From Anthoceros angustus (taxonomy: Eukaryota; Streptophyta; Anthocerotopsida; Anthocerotales; Anthocerotaceae): DNA of 64,000 bases. Every line of letters starts with the position of its first letter. Position 1 is the first letter of the stretch. Shown here one piece after another: positions 1-11,707 of the stretch. The notes beneath the pieces were generated by a model. It saw nothing but the letters and a program-made list of their open reading frames with translations, made no database searches and was not told the DNA's origin. Both the position numbers and the translations under genes were made by a program. The stretch covers positions 1,699,478-1,763,477 of the forward strand of contig MU008158.1 in assembly GCA_010909165.1 (NCBI GenBank), read 5' to 3'.

Positions 1-2681
1 AGATTATCCTTTTCCTGATACTATTTATTCCAAATATTGATTCCACAAGAAGGATCATAATTGTGCATGGAAAATAAATCGATTCAATTTCGAGTGTGCA
101 CCAAAACGTAAATTTTTGTTGTCCAGATTTTTATTATTAGTTATAAGCCTAGAAAGGCCTTTAAAAGGTTTTGGAGGAGAAGTTTTTACAAGAATTTTTG
201 TTTGAATAAAAATTACTAATGAAGAGTTTTAAAAATTAATTATCATGATAATATATATTATATTATATATATAATATAATATTTTGGTCGGAAAACGATA
301 TTGGTGACACCATGCATAGGGGACTTACATGTTAAACTATTGCATCCTTGTTACTATTGACCAAGTCTCTCCTAGACACAAAACACATGTGTGTTTTCTT
401 ATGCGTATAATATCAGGAAAGTTTAGGTTACTAGCAAAAGGAATAGGGAATATGCTTTAGGTGAAGATCTTCTACTAGTTCGTAAAGGTTCAAGCGGATG
501 AAGCACAAGTAATAAGCTTTCTGCTCTAGTTATAAGCTTTAGGTTTTATATTACTAGTCTTTATCCATTTAACCATTTTTTATATATTTTATGATTGTAG
601 AAAAAAGCATAAAACATACATAATCCATAAATTCCTTCTTTTCCACAATCCATGTTTTGACTAATTATATAAATATGTCTTCCTATTTACAATAGTAATA
701 TATCTATAAAAGTTTTTAGGGATAAACAAACCCAGCTGAAGCTCAAAAAAAGAAACAAAATCATTTTAGAAAAGTGAAACTCACTTATGAGATTTACGGG
801 TTAACATAAGGAAGGTGAGTCTTGCGATAGAAGACTACGATCTCGGTTCTCCTGTCTCCGTTCCAGCATGGCTGTAAGGGCCTCCTCCTGGAAAGGAAAA
901 GCTCCAATCCTCTTTCGAACTCGGAAAGTGAACTTTCATACCTGGCTGCTGCATCCTGCCCACTTGCGTTTTCTGTTGCAGTCGTCTTCTCCCGCTTCCT
1001 GGAAGCTGCAAACGACCAATGACCAATGTAGCTGTATGTTACTCCAGTCCTCTGAACAGGATGCTAGGGGACAGGACATCCACCATTCTGCTAGAGAACT
1101 GGGACGGTGCCGAAAATGTGTGTTGCTACCTGGTGTTGACAGACGCATAACTGCAGGAAGGGACAATAATTGGAAGAGTATTCAACTGCAGGAAGGGACA
1201 ATAACCGGAAGAGTATTCAACGGGGTTGTGTTTCTGATATGGAAGTGAATTTGTGGGTGAACAAAGGTCCAGCTCAATACCTAGGAGACATCGAGGCCAA
1301 ACTATGGTCCAGCACCAAGGATGAGTCGTCCATGCTGCTCTTGCAGCTACATTGTCATCAGGAACATAGTGAGAAAAAACGACCATGAAGGCAACACGCA
1401 ATTTCAACTGCCTTTCGATGGATACTAAGTGGTTACCCGCAGCCACTGCCGCAGCGACAGTCGGCGCAAGAGCAGTTAGAATTTCCGCACCCAGACATGT
1501 CTACCGACCGAGCCAACACCGTAGCAGAAAAGAAGGCGCTGAAGTTCCAAATGCTGAGGCATATCGTTCGTCTCAGTCAGCCAATTTTTAGGAAGGAGGT
1601 GCGTTGCTCGTCGCGGTTTTGTAGTACAATCCTGCAGTGTAAGGCACGAAACTGGCATGTGTAGTACACTCCTCCATGCCAGCTTTTTCGGTGTTCGCAG
1701 CTTACGAGTATCCGAAGTATCTGAAATCAGTAAACCAATGTTAGTCAGCTGCGCGTATGTGAGAATGCTGACCCGCATCAAACAACCCAGCTATGTGTAC
1801 TGCTATACTACTTTTGTACTACACGCTAGATAACCTCTGCAGCAATTTGGCTGAAATGTGGGTCATGTCCATCCAGCCTCGGACCTGATTCAGCCATTTG
1901 CCCACTAATACCATTTTGGAATCAGGATAGTGGGTGCATCACTGCATGTGTGCATAGGTGTTGACCACGTTATCATGATTCATGCCCCAATTCATTGGGA
2001 ATTTACGAGACTACTAGAGAGTCGCTCGTTTGTGAAGTGTTGGTCCATAACCGGACATACATTGATCCTATCCATGTGACAAAACCAAAATCTACTGCCC
2101 CTTTAGGATGGGATTCTACCCCCAGCTAGAAATTGAATGATAATATGACGTTCGGATACGTCACATACATCACGAGACTCCCCGAAGTGACCATAGTGCA
2201 CACAAATACTACACATCACGTAGAGCAACCTTATCGACCAGCAGGTGTCTGTGCCGTAGTACTACCAACACAGCAAACTTCTATGAAGTTGATAAGCGTA
2301 AGTGTCCATTATATCAAGTAAAGATACTGTCCAGATAAAGGGCTGTCTCCAAGTGCGACCTCAAGCAGTCGTCAGGTGCTTGGTGAGTTTCTGAGATGCA
2401 CACCGTCAATACTATCAATTACCAGTAGAGAATCATTGTTCTGAAATACAGAAGCCAATCTTTAGTTCAGCGGAGCACAATACAGCACCGATTAGTGCTC
2501 GCAAACAAGACAATTAAAAACGAGTTCAATCATGTGTGCCTTGCAAGATACCAGATACAAGAGACCCCCCCAAAGGTTGAAATATTTGAACTTACAGGAC
2601 AGAGTCACTTCCTTGTGCATGTAGGGTCATCAACTAAGTTGACACAGTTTGCTTGGCTGAGCTTCAACGAGATCATCCCCA
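1..2681. other. gene-poor AT-rich flank
   Basis: No conserved coding region is recognised on either strand. The first 800 bases are strongly AT-rich, including an alternating TA/AT patch near 240-285. Only short overlapping open frames occur from about 835 to 1780, with no family resemblance and no splice-consistent continuation. A two-copy 35-bp direct repeat near 1150 is listed separately. Confidence 0.6.
1149..1218. repeat. 35-bp direct repeat, two copies
   Basis: Two adjacent 35-bp units that begin aactgcaggaagggacaata and end ggaagagtattc. They differ only at the dinucleotide after acaataa (tt versus cc at the same position). No coding role is apparent. Confidence 0.85.
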
Positions 2682-3509
2682 TCATTTGAAATATCTCACC
2701 ACACGTCGAACATGGCGAGAGGAAGGCTCCTGAAGAGCTAACTCCAACTCTGCGCACACCGCCTTCAGAGTGGCATAGTCAGATTCCAGAAATGTCCCCT
2801 TGCAGTCACCGTCATTGTGAATTTCAGCAGGGAGCTCGCTTGACGGTGAGCTGCTTCCTTGCTTCGTCAAAAGACGAAGAAAGAAGGAAGGGGACGCCTG
2901 ACTCCTCAAATGTCTACTCGCAACCTGTCACACCGCATCCACGACAGCACGTGTCAGGTTCAGGTGTCAACGAACTACAAGAAACATGGGTATATGCTCC
3001 ACAGTTGGCTCCACTGCTCACTGTGCAAGGTTCACCTGGACATCAAGTCGCCAATCCAGACGTTTGTACGATGGCAGCTCCAACTTAGAAATTGCAACAA
3101 CATCCCTGATCCGGCCTTTCCTCAGCACAAAATATTGTGCCAAAGCCTCCCCTGCAACTTGCTCAAACCCCAAATCCGCAAGCAGCTCCAGCATTTGCTG
3201 GCCTGCGAGATCAGACCGAGCGGCCGTGGTGAAGATGCTGCAGAGGGAACTGACTCCCTGGTCGACAGCCTCCACCTTAACACCCAATACCTTTGCAGCC
3301 TTGCCATAACCTTTGGCAGCACCCTCACCCTTCAGAATGACCTCCACTGCCATTCTTGCGAACTCCTGAGCCACTGCCACCAAAAGACGTCAAGAGCTAA
3401 TGTCGCTCCCTGGAATTTCAATCTGGCATCCAAGCTTACCAGATGCCGGGGCCGCGAAAAGGAACGAGGCATCCTGAGCCGGCAGCTGCAGCGGTGGCAA
3501 GGTCGTCAT
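2682..3509 (-). CDS. COMMD2: COMM domain-containing protein, COMMD2-like
   Basis: COMMD proteins assemble as a ring in the Commander complex, which in animals works with retriever and CCC in endosomal recycling. Three minus-strand exons join in frame: 3440-3509, 3036-3373 and 2682-2924, giving 216 residues against about 200 for the family. An N-terminal helical part (VAQEFARMAVEV, then LAGQQMLELLADLGF) leads to the COMM domain, which has the diagnostic SYKRLDWRLDVQVASR core. The C-terminus EPSSRHVRRVVRYFK resembles the end of animal COMMD2, which separates it from other COMMD paralogues. Introns are GT-AG, and the second joins exactly within DVQ|VAS. The gene is divergent from the AP-2 sigma gene, with about 315 bp between the two start codons. 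Family assignment is firm; the paralogue number rests on remembered C-terminal similarity. Confidence 0.85.
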
Positions 3510-3823
3510 GGTCCTTCCTACTCTACGATATTTTCAGAAACTCGAGGTTGAGAACTTGGAGCTAGATTGAAAAAACCTACATACATACATGCATTTGTGT
3601 AGCAATATACGATGGGCTACCGGTCAGAAAGCATTACCGGTCAGTAAGCATTACCGGTCGGCTGACTGCCGCGAAGCTCCCGGACTCGGCCCACTCCAGT
3701 CTTTCCGAGTCCCCTGACGCTCAACAAGGGAGGACTTCCAGCTTCGTTATCGTGTTGTCCGGCGGAGCTCAGCATTGCGTGGCGCCGCACCGCAGATCTG
3801 GTTCGCCTCAATATTGTGAAGCC
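3510..3823. promoter_or_regulatory. shared divergent promoter with 17-bp repeats
   Basis: The 314 bp between the divergent COMMD2-like and AP-2 sigma starts must hold both promoters and 5' leaders. The motif taccggtc occurs three times at an exact 17-bp spacing (3618, 3635, 3652), with partly conserved flanks (cag, aagcat). No TATA box stands out on either side. Spacing and position suggest transcription-factor sites; this is inference. Confidence 0.5.
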
Positions 3824-4922
3824 ATGGTATGGCTGGTTCCTGCATTCGGTGATTGCGGAATGTAGGGGAGGTTGTGTCAATCACCTGATTTTTTGTGCTA
3901 ACCTTGTGATTCGTTCAACACTTCCGATCTGTGCAGATTCGCTTCATTTTGCTGCAGAACAGACAGGGCAAAACGCGGCTGGCAAAGTACTATGTGCCAC
4001 TGGAAGACTCGGAGAAGCACAAGCTTGAATATGAGGTTTGTTCCTTTGCTGCCACGGATTGTCGGTTCAGGGTCCCGACTTGTCCCTTCGAAGTATGACT
4101 GTTGTATTCCGGGCAGGTTTCCCGCCAAGTCGTTGTAGGTTTGTAGAACAGATGCGCCAAGTATGTTTGCCAGATTGTAGCTTGAACCCTAATTGTGAAG
4201 AACGAAGGTTTGGTCTCCAGCTGACCATTGCCGTGGACTCAGGTGCACAGATTGGTGGTAAACAGAGATCCCAAGTTCACCAACTTTGTAGAGGTTGGTT
4301 GTGCCACGTTCAGATTTAGTTGCAGCAATCTGTGATGGCCCTCAGTTTAGAAATTATGCTTAGGCACAGTTGCCTTTTGTCTGGAAAATGTTTTATTGAT
4401 GCAGAAGAACCTCATGAGCTGATTATTGACGGATGTTGCGTGCAGTTCCGAACGCATAAGGTGATTTATCGAAGATATGCAGGATTGTTCTTCTCTATGT
4501 GCGTGGACATAACTGACAATGAGCTGGCATACCTGGAAAGCATTCATCTCTTTGTGGAGATCCTTGACCATTTCTTCAGCAATGTTTGCGAACTGGACCT
4601 GGTCTTCAATTTTCACAAGGTCCTTCATCCTTCTGATGGTATCTCATTTTCCAATGCTTTTCCTGCCGTTCTTGTTATGCTTGACTCGTGTTCCTGTTCT
4701 TCCTACGATGTGGAATAGGTTTACTTGATACTGGATGAGTTCATCCTTGCTGGGGAGTTGCAAGAAACCAGTAAGAAGGTGGGTCTCATAGGCCGTCCAG
4801 TTCATCAGTCGTCGGCTTATCGGCTGTTGTCATCATGTGTGCTTCATGCGAAGTTGAACGTGCGACCGTTGTTCGTGCAGGCTATCATTGAAAGGATGAC
4901 CGAACTGGAGCGGCAAGAGTAG
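3824..4922 (+). CDS. AP2S: AP-2 complex subunit sigma
   Basis: Small (sigma) subunit of the clathrin adaptor AP-2, which binds dileucine cargo signals and forms part of the plasma-membrane endocytic core. Six exons join without a break: 3824-3826, 3937-4035, 4243-4293, 4446-4619, 4719-4778 and 4881-4922. They encode 142 residues, exactly the usual length. Landmarks are [19 protein letters not shown] at the N-terminus, [42 protein letters not shown] and [16 protein letters not shown]. The first coding exon is only the ATG, followed immediately by a GTATGG donor. The alternative start just upstream is not an ATG and would not splice to the conserved IRF. Strong conservation and consistent splice phases make this one of the surest calls. 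Confidence 0.95.
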
Positions 4923-7087
4923 TGCAGGCAGTGGCATTGTCGTTTGTAAAATAACTTCATTCATTCCTTGCGGTCTCACTTTTTACTGTCGCACCCAAGG
5001 TAATTGGTAGACTACTCTGAGAGCTAATGCGGCTCGTCTCGGAGTTTCTGGGGACAATGTGACTTACCACAGACGTCGCAATGTGTCATTGGAGAACATT
5101 CTTTTCACGCGTCACGCACGTTCGTTTGCCGGGCTCCAGTCCATCGTGTGTAAGTGAAAGTATTCCGGCCGGTACTAACGCCCTCTAGCAACCACCGTAT
5201 TTGAGACACCTACGTTGATACACCTACCCATCAGGCACCCCGCAAAGTAAAATACTTTGTAAAAGTCGATATTAAATATATATATAATTATATAAACGCA
5301 AAGTTTACAATTAATGCACATAATTTTTAAGCCACATATAAAAGTAATTATTCTTTATGGAATGGATATATATATTAAGTACGGTGCCTTGGTTTTCACT
5401 AATCTCTCTAATCCCATGAATGAAAACCAATGTCTCTAATCCCATGAAGCTGATTCATCTTCAAGTTGTTTCTTATCGTGTTGTTTAACAGTAACTTTGA
5501 TCCTTTAGTAGTAACCTAGAAGTGTTTAGCAGCAACCTTAGAAGTGGTTAGCAGCAGCCTTAGAAGTGAGGTCATGCAGAAGTGAGGTCATGCAGAAGTG
5601 AGGTCATGCAGAAGTGAGGTCATGTATTTGTGATATATATTCATTCATGATTTATACTGAAATCAAATTTACTAATTAATATAAAATTTATACTTCACAG
5701 CTTTGAAAATAAATATTTTAAAATAAAATTATCTTTTAAATAAAATAATTTTGAATAATATCTATTTATGTCTTAAACGTAGGCCAACTACTTGGGCATC
5801 TTTCATAATACGGGTAGGTAATAATAATAATGGTGCCGAGCCATCGTAGATTTTTATTATATTTTCTACGGTACATGTTTATCATATAAAATGATTAGGT
5901 GTTATTCTGGGTTAATTGTTACTTGCCCATGTCGTAGGACAGGGAACCGACGTGGTTGTGTGTAACGGAAAGTGAGAGTAAATGTCTTCTTTTACTTGGT
6001 CATGTCGGGCGGGCTGCCTTGAACGCTGTCCTCGCCATTTCTTCCCTTGCACCGCTGCTCTTGTCAAAGCAAGTCGTTGGAGACCGAATGCGGAGCAGGA
6101 CTCGTGCTGCGTGCTTCCAATTTCAAATGATTCAGCTGGGCCGCTGCATCTCGTGACTCGCGCTCCTTTCCACCCGGCTTCATCGGCGCTCCCAGTCGCC
6201 GGCTCACGTTGCGAGGTCAGTCTCTATGTTGGGAACACGAGCAATTTCGACTGGGCCTTAATTCTTGTATCTCCCCGATGCACGAGCTGGACGCCACGTT
6301 TTCTCTGCTGCCAGATCTGTGCTGAGACAGGAGTTCAGCCCGTTGTTGCATGCTGCTTTCAATTCCCCTTCTTCTGTCACACGGAGGGAGCTGTTGTTTG
6401 ACACGTGAGGCCTCGTTGAAATTCTGTGCACCAGCCGTACTGTCGGATGGCAGGCGATGAGGCCGAGTTAGCTAGCTTGTTGCGCTTTCGAGATGGATGC
6501 TAGAAATCCTCCTCGAATGCTTGTGCTTCGCCTGTGTCTGATTTTCTGCTAAACTTTTTGATTCAGTGAGCGGATCTGTTGGTCGGAGTAGGTTGCGTTC
6601 ACTGCCACCCTTGTTTCAGCCTTCTGGTGCAGCTGTTATGAGCGTCCGTGACTTACTCTCCTCGTAGCAGGTCAGCCAGGAATTTGCCACTTTGTTTTGC
6701 CCTTTGCCAGCCGCAGCCTAGGGATCTGGTGGTTGGAATTCCTGGACTCGTTCTTTTAGCGGGTGACGGTGCCTCCACCTTGTGCTGACCATGAGCTCCA
6801 TGCCAACTGGGGGGGGACTGCTCAGGACGGATCGATTCCGGCGGTGCTGGTGCAGGTGTGCACACCGAGCTGAGGCGATGAAACGCTGTGAAGGAGGAGT
6901 GGTCATGTTTTTTGACAATGAAGGCCAGCAGGGTTAAGCGTCGTCTGCCCAGCTCAATGATGTTATCTGGGCTTACTTTACTAGCCCGATGAGAAGTTGC
7001 CAGACTACCTTGGATATGGTGAGGTGATGTTCAGTAACAGCAGATTGGGTCGTCCTCAGTCCCAATTGTCTTCTGAACTCCCTTTTC
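4923..7087. other. intergenic; probable promoter and leader of the next gene
   Basis: No conserved protein is seen. About 5270-5900 is AT-rich and holds a 16-bp tandem repeat (listed separately). From about 5940 base composition becomes balanced and short plus-strand frames appear (for example 5982-6401), which probably belong to the 5' leader or promoter of the exostosin gene starting at 7088. Confidence 0.5.
5562..5624. repeat. 16-bp tandem repeat, four copies
   Basis: Four adjacent copies of agaagtgaggtcatgc (the last lacks its final base), preceded by degenerate relatives (agaagtggttagcagc) from about 5519. It lies in AT-rich intergenic DNA. Confidence 0.9.
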
Positions 7088-8787
7088 ATGCCTCATCTTC
7101 ATCATTCTGTGGGGCGGAAGAGTGAGAGGATGGAGAAGACCAGGTCCTCCTCCCTCGGTTCTCGGTGTTTCTTAATGGCGTTTGCAGCATTGGTTTGGTG
7201 GTTTCTTTTTGTGTTCCATTTCTGGGTCCTGGGCACTGAGAGAGATGCCACATTATCCTCCTCAAATGGCTATGCTTATAAAGACCTGACTGTCTCTCCT
7301 TCAAGAAATCATGTGACACCAGCTTCTGCAAGTTGGCTTGCAGCAATAAAGAGGTCAATGGAGAAAGGCAGCAGCCCGTTTGATCCATGTCGGGGACGCT
7401 ACATACATATGCACAAGATTCCAGATGTCTTCAATGTGGACATGCTGCAAAATTGCCGTAATCTTAGTCTGTGGACAAATATGTGCAAGTACCTGGTAAA
7501 TGATGGTTTGGGACCTCAAATCCAGGACAGTGACGGTATCTTTCCTACCAACGGATGGTTTGCAACTAACCAGTTTGCAGCCGAGGTTATATTTCACAAT
7601 CGGATGAAGCAGTATGTTTGTCTCACAGAGGACGCTGAGAAGGCAGCTGCATTTTACGTTCCCTTCTACGCAGGTACTGAATTAGTTGCAATTGTAGGAA
7701 ATAGGTGAGTTTTTTCTATCACCCTTTGAGTGCGACGGTGCTTGTGTCTTGCATGGCAGGTTTGGATATATCGAGATATCTTTGGGGTGCAAATATTACG
7801 ATGAGGGACAAGGCATCACTTGAGCTAGCAGAGTGGCTGCAGAACCAGCAAGCGTGGGCCTTGTTGGGTGGCCGGGACCATTTCATGGTGACTGGTAGGA
7901 TAACCTGGGATTTCAGGAGGGAGACAGAGAAAGAATCCGACTGGGGCAACAAACTGTTGAATCTGCCGGCAACACAGAATATGTCGGTGCTCTTGATTGA
8001 GAAGAGCCCCTTTCACACAAACGATTTTGGCATTCCTTATCCTACCTATTTCCATCCCTCAAAGGATGCTGACATCACTCAGTGGCAGGATCACCTGAGA
8101 CAGATCTCAAGGCCCAACTTGTTTGCATTTGCTGGGGCATCTAGGCCAGGTATATCTTCATCCATCCGGGGCCAGATCCTGGAGCAGTGTTCAAAGAGTA
8201 ACCGTTGCAAGCTGCTGGAGTGCCCAAAGATGGAGAAGGTACCAACTGTATGCCACAAGCCGAGCACAGTTATGAAGCTCTTCAAGGAATCTATCTTCTG
8301 TTTGCAGCCTCAAGGAGATTCTTTCACACGGCGTTCCATTTTCGACTCCATGTTAGCTGGGTGCATCCCTGTGTTCTTCCATCAGCATTCGGCTTATTCA
8401 CAGTATATATGGCATCTGCCTGAAAATCACAGTCAGTATTCTGTATTTATTCCGGAGGAGGACATCCGTGATCAGCATATCAAAATTGAGGCTGTCTTGG
8501 CACAGATTTCACCTCAGCAAATAGTTACGATGCGCAATGAAGTGATAAAGCTCATTCCTGGGCTGACTTATGCTGATCCAAGACATAGGTTGGAGAGCAT
8601 GAAGGATGCATTTGACATCGCTGTAGACGCCATGGTTAGGAAAGTCAACCTCCTCAAGACCCGAATTTTGGAAAGAGGTGGGGAAGATGGTGAGGAGTTG
8701 GACAGTGAGAATGATGGACGGATGCTAGGGAAGGACCAGAACACATTAAGGCGTTGGGAAGGTGACCGCAGAAGCGGCGAGCACTGA
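7088..8787 (+). CDS. GT47 exostosin-family glycosyltransferase, MUR3/XLT2-like
   Basis: Probably a Golgi type II membrane enzyme that adds galactose (or a related sugar) to xyloglucan side chains in cell-wall synthesis. Two exons, 7088-7673 and 7760-8787, join in phase as FYAG|LDISRYLWG to give 537 residues. A short basic cytosolic tail is followed by one hydrophobic segment (about residues 28-50) and then the exostosin domain. Plant MUR3-clade landmarks are CRGRYIHMHKIP, GWFATNQFAAEV, GGRDHFMVTGRITWDFRR, FGIPYPTYFHP and CLQPQGDSFTRRS followed by FDSMLAGCIPVFF. An in-frame ATG at 7130 is an alternative start that keeps the membrane anchor. The acidic tail after the catalytic domain is unremarkable. 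The subfamily (MUR3, XLT2 or a related arabinosyltransferase) cannot be fixed by eye. Confidence 0.88.
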
Positions 8788-9449
8788 GGCTGGCCCTTGT
8801 TTTGTGGTCCTGTTCTACGTACGCGTCGCCTATTTGGCCAGATGCTGCACACACTCTTGGTAGGTGCAAGGCCATCTCCTTTTTCCACATTGAAACCGCT
8901 CCCCTCTTCAAGAAACTGAGATCTCGTCTATGACCAGTCCAGGTGACGGATGCAAGCTCTACTACGATCCAGAGTTGCCTTGCAATATCAACGGGTGCCA
9001 TACCCACTATCTATCCGCTATGACTGCTGGCTCATAGAGTGACCGCTCCAAGATGCCGACTTATTTAACTTGCGGGTTCAGCAGACAAGTGTCCAACTGC
9101 CAACTGTGTTAACTGTTGGTCCCTCGAATGTGAAGGATCGTTCCCTGGCCACGGTGTGTGCTGCTGTCAGACAGTGGGTGAAACCATCTTTTTTACAACA
9201 CCTGAACCTGCCGGAGGCACGCACTTTAGAATATCTGCCAGACACTTGCCGCAAGCTGCTATGCAGGCCGTACGTCACACGTTCAGGTAGTTGCTGCGCA
9301 AAGCGTCCACCGTAGGTACAGGATGGCCATTGTCTTGTCATCAGAACAGTATGTGGGGTTTGAGATACAGAAAAGGCACCACCTAGCTACAGATCGCAGC
9401 TACCTACAAACATGGGCGCCGGGAGGAAAGTGGTGTGCCTGGGCTGACG

Positions 9450-10864
9450 ATGGCAGCGCTCCGGATGTGTGTCACAACCAGCTCCGGCCTGCAAAAGGAG
9501 ATGGCAGGCACCATCGCCGGCACCGGCAGCGGTGCAGTGCACTTGTCCACTTCCTTCGGGAGCCTGGCGGTGGCGAGCAACTCGGCAGCTAACATTTTGC
9601 GCAGCGACCCCAAGTACTCCAAGTTGGATGACTACGTGTGGAGGGAGGAGGACAGGCCTCGTGTCCCCCACGACGCCTTCTGCGAGGAGTCGGATCTGCC
9701 GTGCTTCGACCTCTCGGTGTTCAGATCGGGGGGGATTGCAGGAGATGGTGGCAGAGAAGCGGCTCTGCGGAGGCTGGTGGACGCCACCAAGGAGTGGGGC
9801 TTCTTCCAGGTGAGCAACCACGGGGTGGACCTATCGTTCATCGAGAAGGTGGAGGGGCTGGGTCGCAGGCTGTTCGCGTTGCCGCCGGATCGCAAGCTCG
9901 CCGCGCTGTGCAAACCCCTGACCTCGGACGGGTACTCTTGCGGGGCACTGGGGTCCCCGCTGATGGGCGCCCAGGACCAGGACACGAGGGTGCAGAACAT
10001 CAGCTGGATGGAGTCCTTCCATTTCCCTCAGACTCCCGAACTCATCCAGAGCTGGACAGACCTCTTGTTTCCGGGCGGGAACGAGGAGGTGAGGTGAGTG
10101 AGCCCCGGCCAGTCTCTCCACTCGGTTTCACATTCCCATGTGTGCTGTAGTGAGATTCCTATGTGTGACCGTTATAGGTCTGGCGTCCAGTCCTACTTCA
10201 CAGTGATGGAATCCTTGGGGAGGGAGGTGCTGGAGCTGCTGCTGGAAGGGCTGGGCTGCACGCCCCACGCCCTCACCCGGACCCACGGCAAGAGGAGCGA
10301 GCTCAGACTGGGGCTGAAGCTCAACCTGTACCCGCCCTTCCCCAGCCCCGACCTCACCATGGGCCTGGTGCCCCACGCAGACCCTGGCCTCATAACCATC
10401 CTGCACCAGGACCAGGTGGGAGGCCTGCAGATTAGCAAGAATGGGCAGTGGATTGCCGTCCGTCCTAAGCCAGGCTGCCTCATCCTCAACGTGGGAGACT
10501 CCATGCAGGTGTGTGCTACCACTACCACCACCACCACCGCATCCCCTGTCTTCTCCTTTATAATCTTGCAATGCCATGAACCAGTAAGTAACTTTGCCTC
10601 CAACCTTGGCAGGTTTACAGCAACGACGTGTACAAAAGCGTGTGGCACAGGGCGGTGGTGAACAGCTCCCAGGAGAGGTTCTCCATGGCCCTCTTCATAC
10701 GGTCCCCCATGGATGCCGTCCTCGCCCCTTTGCCCGAGCTGCTGCTCCAAGGCCAGCGGCCTGCGTACAGGTCCTTCACCTATGCTGAGTTTCGGAAGGC
10801 TAACTTGGAGAAACCGTTCGGAACCGTGGACAATCTGGCTCCGTTCCGCGCACCTTGTACATGA
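9450..10864 (+). CDS. 2-oxoglutarate/Fe(II) dioxygenase, DOXC class, GA 2-oxidase-like
   Basis: Three exons (9450-10093, 10178-10508, 10613-10864) give 408 residues. The N-terminal DIOX_N part contains ATKEWGFFQVSNHGVD and the C20-GA2ox-like segment NISWMESFHFP. The 2OG-Fe(II) domain has NLYPPFPSPDLTMGLVPHAD, giving the iron ligands H and D in HAD. The distal histidine is in SVWHRAVVN, and the 2OG-binding Arg and Ser are in RFSMALF. ILHQDQVGGLQI is typical of GA2ox/GA20ox-type enzymes. The likely role is inactivation of gibberellin or a related diterpenoid. However, the usual HTD is HAD here, and seed-free plants have many orphan DOXC enzymes, so the substrate is inference. Third codon positions are strongly GC-rich, like the neighbouring BAHD gene and unlike the AT-rich gene-poor DNA. 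The ATG at 9450 is the first in frame; later ATGs at 9465 and beyond cannot be excluded. Confidence 0.8.
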
Positions 10865-11162
10865 ACAGGAAAGGGGAAGGTGACCCATTGCTTTATTCTC
10901 GGTATAGAAAATATAACATGTCCGCTCGTGCACCAAGTTGGTGAAGGTAGGCCCCGTGGAGTTCCAGCTCGCGGGGGGTGTGACGCCTTTACACGGAAAA
11001 CATGTTCAAGCAGCACATGCGAGTGAGTAGGTGCACGCCTGAATATCGTCGTCTAGAGCTAGCACCCCACTCGTGGCCATTGATTTGTACTTGATTTACT
11101 GAAGAGAAGCGTGGCAGATGGGTACGGTGTGGGTGTTTTCCATTGTGCAATTTTGAGGGGAA

Positions 11163-11330
11163 ATGCGGGCGGTGCTTCATGATACATATACTAGCTTGAA
11201 GACATATGCGCAATGGTTTGAAGCATTGCAAGGCATACACTCCGTTGTAGGGACTGTGGATGGTAGTCATATCCCAATTATTGCACCTCACAAAAAAACT
11301 GCTAGATCACTATTGTTGGCCAGCCACTGG
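11163..11330 (+). mobile_element. relic of PIF/Harbinger transposase (DDE domain fragment)
   Basis: A plus-strand frame of about 50 codons contains YAQWFEALQGIHSVVGTVDG and then SHIPIIAPHKK. This matches the first catalytic-Asp region of plant PIF/Harbinger (HARBI1-like) transposases, typically GVVGAIDGTHIPI. The frame loses similarity after about 11310, where a YYNRKGFHS-like motif would follow. No other DDE segment or terminal inverted repeat was seen nearby, so this is a fragment in the upstream region of the BAHD gene. Confidence 0.65.
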
Positions 11331-11572
11331 ACGATCGGTCGAGCGCATAAAATATGGAAGGCTTCGAGAAAAGGGCCTGGAGGCTGGGGTCCGCAGTCCG
11401 TCGACCGGTCGCTGTAAACCCCTCCAACTTGTATGCATGTACGCCGGCTGCCGGCAAAGGGGTGCACGTTGCACGGAGAGGAGTTTGGTCAAAATATACT
11501 AGGGCTTATCTTCGTAAAAAACAAAGATACACTAACACTACTCAGCAAGTCGGTGGGGATTGAGGATTTCGG

Positions 11573-11659
11573 AGGCCGGCCGGCCGGCCGGCGCCCGAAC
11601 GGTGTTCACGCTTAGCATTTCAGGACTCCCATATCGCTCTCGCTCTCGCTCTCGCTCCA
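11573..11659. repeat. GGCC-rich block and CTCTCG microsatellite upstream of the BAHD gene
   Basis: A ggccggccggccggccgg tract near 11573-11592 is followed, about 45 bases on, by a short cgctct repeat near 11634-11656. Both lie within 140 bp of the BAHD start codon, in the probable leader or core promoter, where pyrimidine-rich GAGA/CT repeats are common in plants. Confidence 0.7.
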
Positions 11660-11707
11660 GGCAATCGAGCGACATTGTCGCTACGCAGGCTCTCGGAAGA
11701 AATCGAC

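Noticed and set aside
2792-3551. Plus-strand frames of 98-230 codons
   Set aside because: Antisense to the three COMMD2-like exons and their introns.
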